Below, in pieces: positions 6,101 through 7,189 of a stretch of 7,189 nt of DNA. A model generated the notes under the pieces. It did no database searches and was not told the DNA's origin. It saw only the letters and a list, made by a program, of their open reading frames with translations. A program made the position numbers and the translations under genes. This DNA is from Gammaproteobacteria bacterium (GTDB lineage Bacteria; Pseudomonadota; Gammaproteobacteria; Pseudomonadales; Azotimanducaceae_A): NCBI GenBank assembly GCA_028819775.1, contig JAPPKV010000272.1, positions 1-7,189 on the forward strand, given 5' to 3'. How positions within the stretch are numbered: position 1 is the first letter of the stretch; every line of letters begins with the position of its first letter.

Positions 6101-6726
6101 TCGTCTCTCACCGGCACCGGTTCATCTTCTTCGCGGTGCCGAGAACGGGCACGCACGCCATCCGGACAGCGCTCGGTCCCGTCCTCGGCGACGACGACTG
6201 GCAGCAGCAGTCGCTGACCGAACAGGTGCGGCTGCCGGTGACCGCGCTGGCGCGGTTCAGCCACGGCCACCTCACGTTGAGACAGGTGCAGGAGAACTTG
6301 CCGCCTGACCTCTGGCGCGGCTACTTCAAGTTCGCGTTCGTCCGAGACCCGTACGATCGCTTCGTGTCCGTGTGCGCCATGCTCAACAAGCGCAATCCCG
6401 GCTACCGGGGCCGTGAGACGTCCTTCATGAAACGCGCGTTGACCGTTCCCCGATTCCGGCAGCGGGTACTTGTCCGGCCCCAACTCGACATGCTGGTAGA
6501 CGAGACCGGGAGGCTCGGCATGGACTACGTCGGCCGCTACGAGAGGTTGCAGGAGGGCTTCGGCGAAGTCTGTCGGCAGATCGGCATTGCCGAGGTCGAC
6601 CTAGAGCGAAGCAACGTCAGCGAACACGACGAATACGCGAGCTACTACGACGACGAGCTCACAGGTGCCGTGACCGCGTTCTATCGTCGGGATTTCGAGG
6701 CCTTAGGTTACGAGATGGCGTCGTAG
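6097..6726 (+). CDS. PAPS-dependent sulfotransferase (Sulfotransfer_2-like)
   Basis: This 209-residue protein carries both PAPS-binding elements of cytosolic/Golgi-type sulfotransferases: the 5'-phosphosulfate loop FFAVPRTGTHAIRTAL (residues 11-26), and the 3'-phosphate motif FVRDPYDRFVS (81-91), whose Arg83 and Ser91 are the expected contacts. YVGRYERLQEGF (144-155) is the late conserved block seen in family 2 members. FSHGHLT (54-60) offers histidines that may serve as catalytic base. The GTG start overlaps the dioxygenase stop in GTGA; no strong Shine-Dalgarno is present, and starting later would cut into the PAPS loop. It should transfer sulfate from PAPS to a hydroxyl or amine, plausibly the hydroxyl installed by the upstream enzyme. 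There is no signal peptide or membrane anchor. The TAG stop lies in the head of a REP-like element. The acceptor is unknown. Confidence 0.9.
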   Translation: MIVSHRHRFIFFAVPRTGTHAIRTALGPVLGDDDWQQQSLTEQVRLPVTALARFSHGHLTLRQVQENLPPDLWRGYFKFAFVRDPYDRFVSVCAMLNKRNPGYRGRETSFMKRALTVPRFRQRVLVRPQLDMLVDETGRLGMDYVGRYERLQEGFGEVCRQIGIAEVDLERSNVSEHDEYASYYDDELTGAVTAFYRRDFEALGYEMAS

Positions 6727-6771
6727 GGGCGACCCTGGGGCGACCCTAACGCGCAGGGCGCGCGGTCGCCC
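6723..6771 (+). repeat. REP-like element with nested hairpins after the sulfotransferase
   Basis: It starts CGTAGGGGCGACC, and its TAG (6724-6726) is the sulfotransferase stop. GGGGCGACCCT is repeated in tandem (6726-6736 and 6737-6747). GGGCGACC of either copy (6727-6734 or 6738-6745) can pair perfectly with GGTCGCCC at 6764-6771. An inner CGCGC-AGG-GCGCG hairpin (6750-6762) sits inside. The stable structure right after the stop could protect or end the mRNA. There is no T-run, so an intrinsic terminator is not shown. Confidence 0.75.
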
Positions 6772-6796
6772 ACATCGGATGCGCCTCAGGACTCAG

Positions 6797-6824
6797 CGGG
6801 ACGGGACAAGCCCGTCCCCTACGG
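6797..6824 (-). repeat. REP-like palindromic repeat, copy 2
   Basis: This is a perfect 28-bp copy of positions 124-151 in the same orientation, with the same GGGACGGG/CCCGTCCC stem. It lies 57 bp beyond the stop of the minus-strand enoyl-CoA hydratase gene, i.e. in its 3' region. It faces the plus-strand element at 6723-6771, making an inverted pair within the 155-bp intergenic space. Apart from these two elements nothing coding is seen in 6727-6881. Confidence 0.85.
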
Positions 6825-6881
6825 CGGCGACGCGGACGCGCCTGTCGGGGCCGTCGTTCGTGTTCGGCATGATCGGGGCGT

Positions 6882-7189
6882 TCAACGCCCCTTCCACTTG
6901 GGTTCGCGCTTTTCCGCGAACGCCCGGGCGCCCTCAAGCTGATCGTCGCTGTCGTAGAGCCGATCCACGGTGGGGAACTCGCGTTTGCCGACCCGGCGCA
7001 GTGCTTCCTGGGCACGTAGGACTTCGGCTTCGCGCACCACTTCCTTGATGGCGGCAAAGACCAGTGGCGGACCGTCGGCAAGCTGGCGCGCGATCTCCCA
7101 GGTGCGTTCACGCAACGCCTCGGGTTCGACGACCTCGTTGACCACCCCCCAACGGTGGGCTTCTTCCGCGTCTATCGAACGGCCGGTGA
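6882..7189 (-). CDS. Enoyl-CoA hydratase/isomerase family protein, C-terminal part (cut by window end)
   Basis: The reading frame is open from the window edge (first full codon at 7187) to the TGA at 6882-6884, about 101 residues. It begins inside the crotonase signature TGRSIDAEEAHRWGVVNEVV, the late conserved block that follows the active-site region in enoyl-CoA hydratases. It then continues with the C-terminal helices LRERTWEIARQLADGPPLVF and ends in EKREPKWKGR, a typical family tail (ExReP.w.g). Crotonase-fold enzymes of this group hydrate enoyl-CoA esters or carry out related CoA-ester reactions. The oxyanion-hole and catalytic glutamates lie outside the window, so the exact reaction cannot be judged. 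A GTG at 7145 is internal, not the start. Convergent with the sulfotransferase, separated by two REP-like elements. Confidence 0.92.
   Translation of the reverse strand, partial: TGRSIDAEEAHRWGVVNEVVEPEALRERTWEIARQLADGPPLVFAAIKEVVREAEVLRAQEALRRVGKREFPTVDRLYDSDDQLEGARAFAEKREPKWKGR

Overview
The window is a high-GC (roughly 60-65% by eye), gene-dense stretch with short intergenic gaps, overlapping start/stop codons and GTG starts. Protein resemblances (a Pseudomonas-length HPPD, an EmrE-like SMR pump, an Lrp/AsnC regulator, CaiB/BaiF, PhyH, enoyl-CoA hydratase) suggest an uncultured, probably marine or host-associated Pseudomonadota, perhaps a gammaproteobacterium. That assignment is inference. 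The first ~100 bases are almost pure C and look like a contig-edge artefact.

Layout. (1) 146-1746, minus strand: a two-gene unit, hpd (4-hydroxyphenylpyruvate dioxygenase, tyrosine catabolism) followed by a GTGA-overlapped small VOC metalloenzyme. (2) 1883-2347, plus: a divergent Lrp/AsnC regulator, the obvious candidate to control hpd. (3) 2384-2689, plus: a small protein that is one unbroken coiled coil with an alanine core. (4) 2741-3607 and 3648-3977, plus: a multi-pass membrane protein with a leaderless-type promoter, then an EmrE-type small multidrug resistance protein. (5) 3985-5163, minus, convergent with the SMR gene: a CaiB/BaiF (family III) CoA-transferase. (6) 5285-6726, plus, divergent from the CoA-transferase: a PhyH-type Fe(II)/2-oxoglutarate dioxygenase overlapped (GTGA) by a PAPS-dependent sulfotransferase. 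(7) 6882-7189, minus: the C-terminal part of an enoyl-CoA hydratase/isomerase running off the window.

The most interesting signals are these. The dioxygenase-sulfotransferase pair has the form of a 'hydroxylate, then sulfate' tailoring unit with unknown substrate. A 28-bp hairpin-forming repeat occurs perfectly at both ends of the window (124-151 and 6797-6824), and a related element sits at 6723-6771. In two of these three elements the shared head CGTAGGGG supplies the TAG stop codon of the adjacent gene. The extra VOC enzyme coupled to hpd and the small continuous coiled-coil protein are further points worth following.

No CRISPR array, tRNA, rRNA, transposase or phage gene was seen. There is no gene-free stretch over 300 bases.
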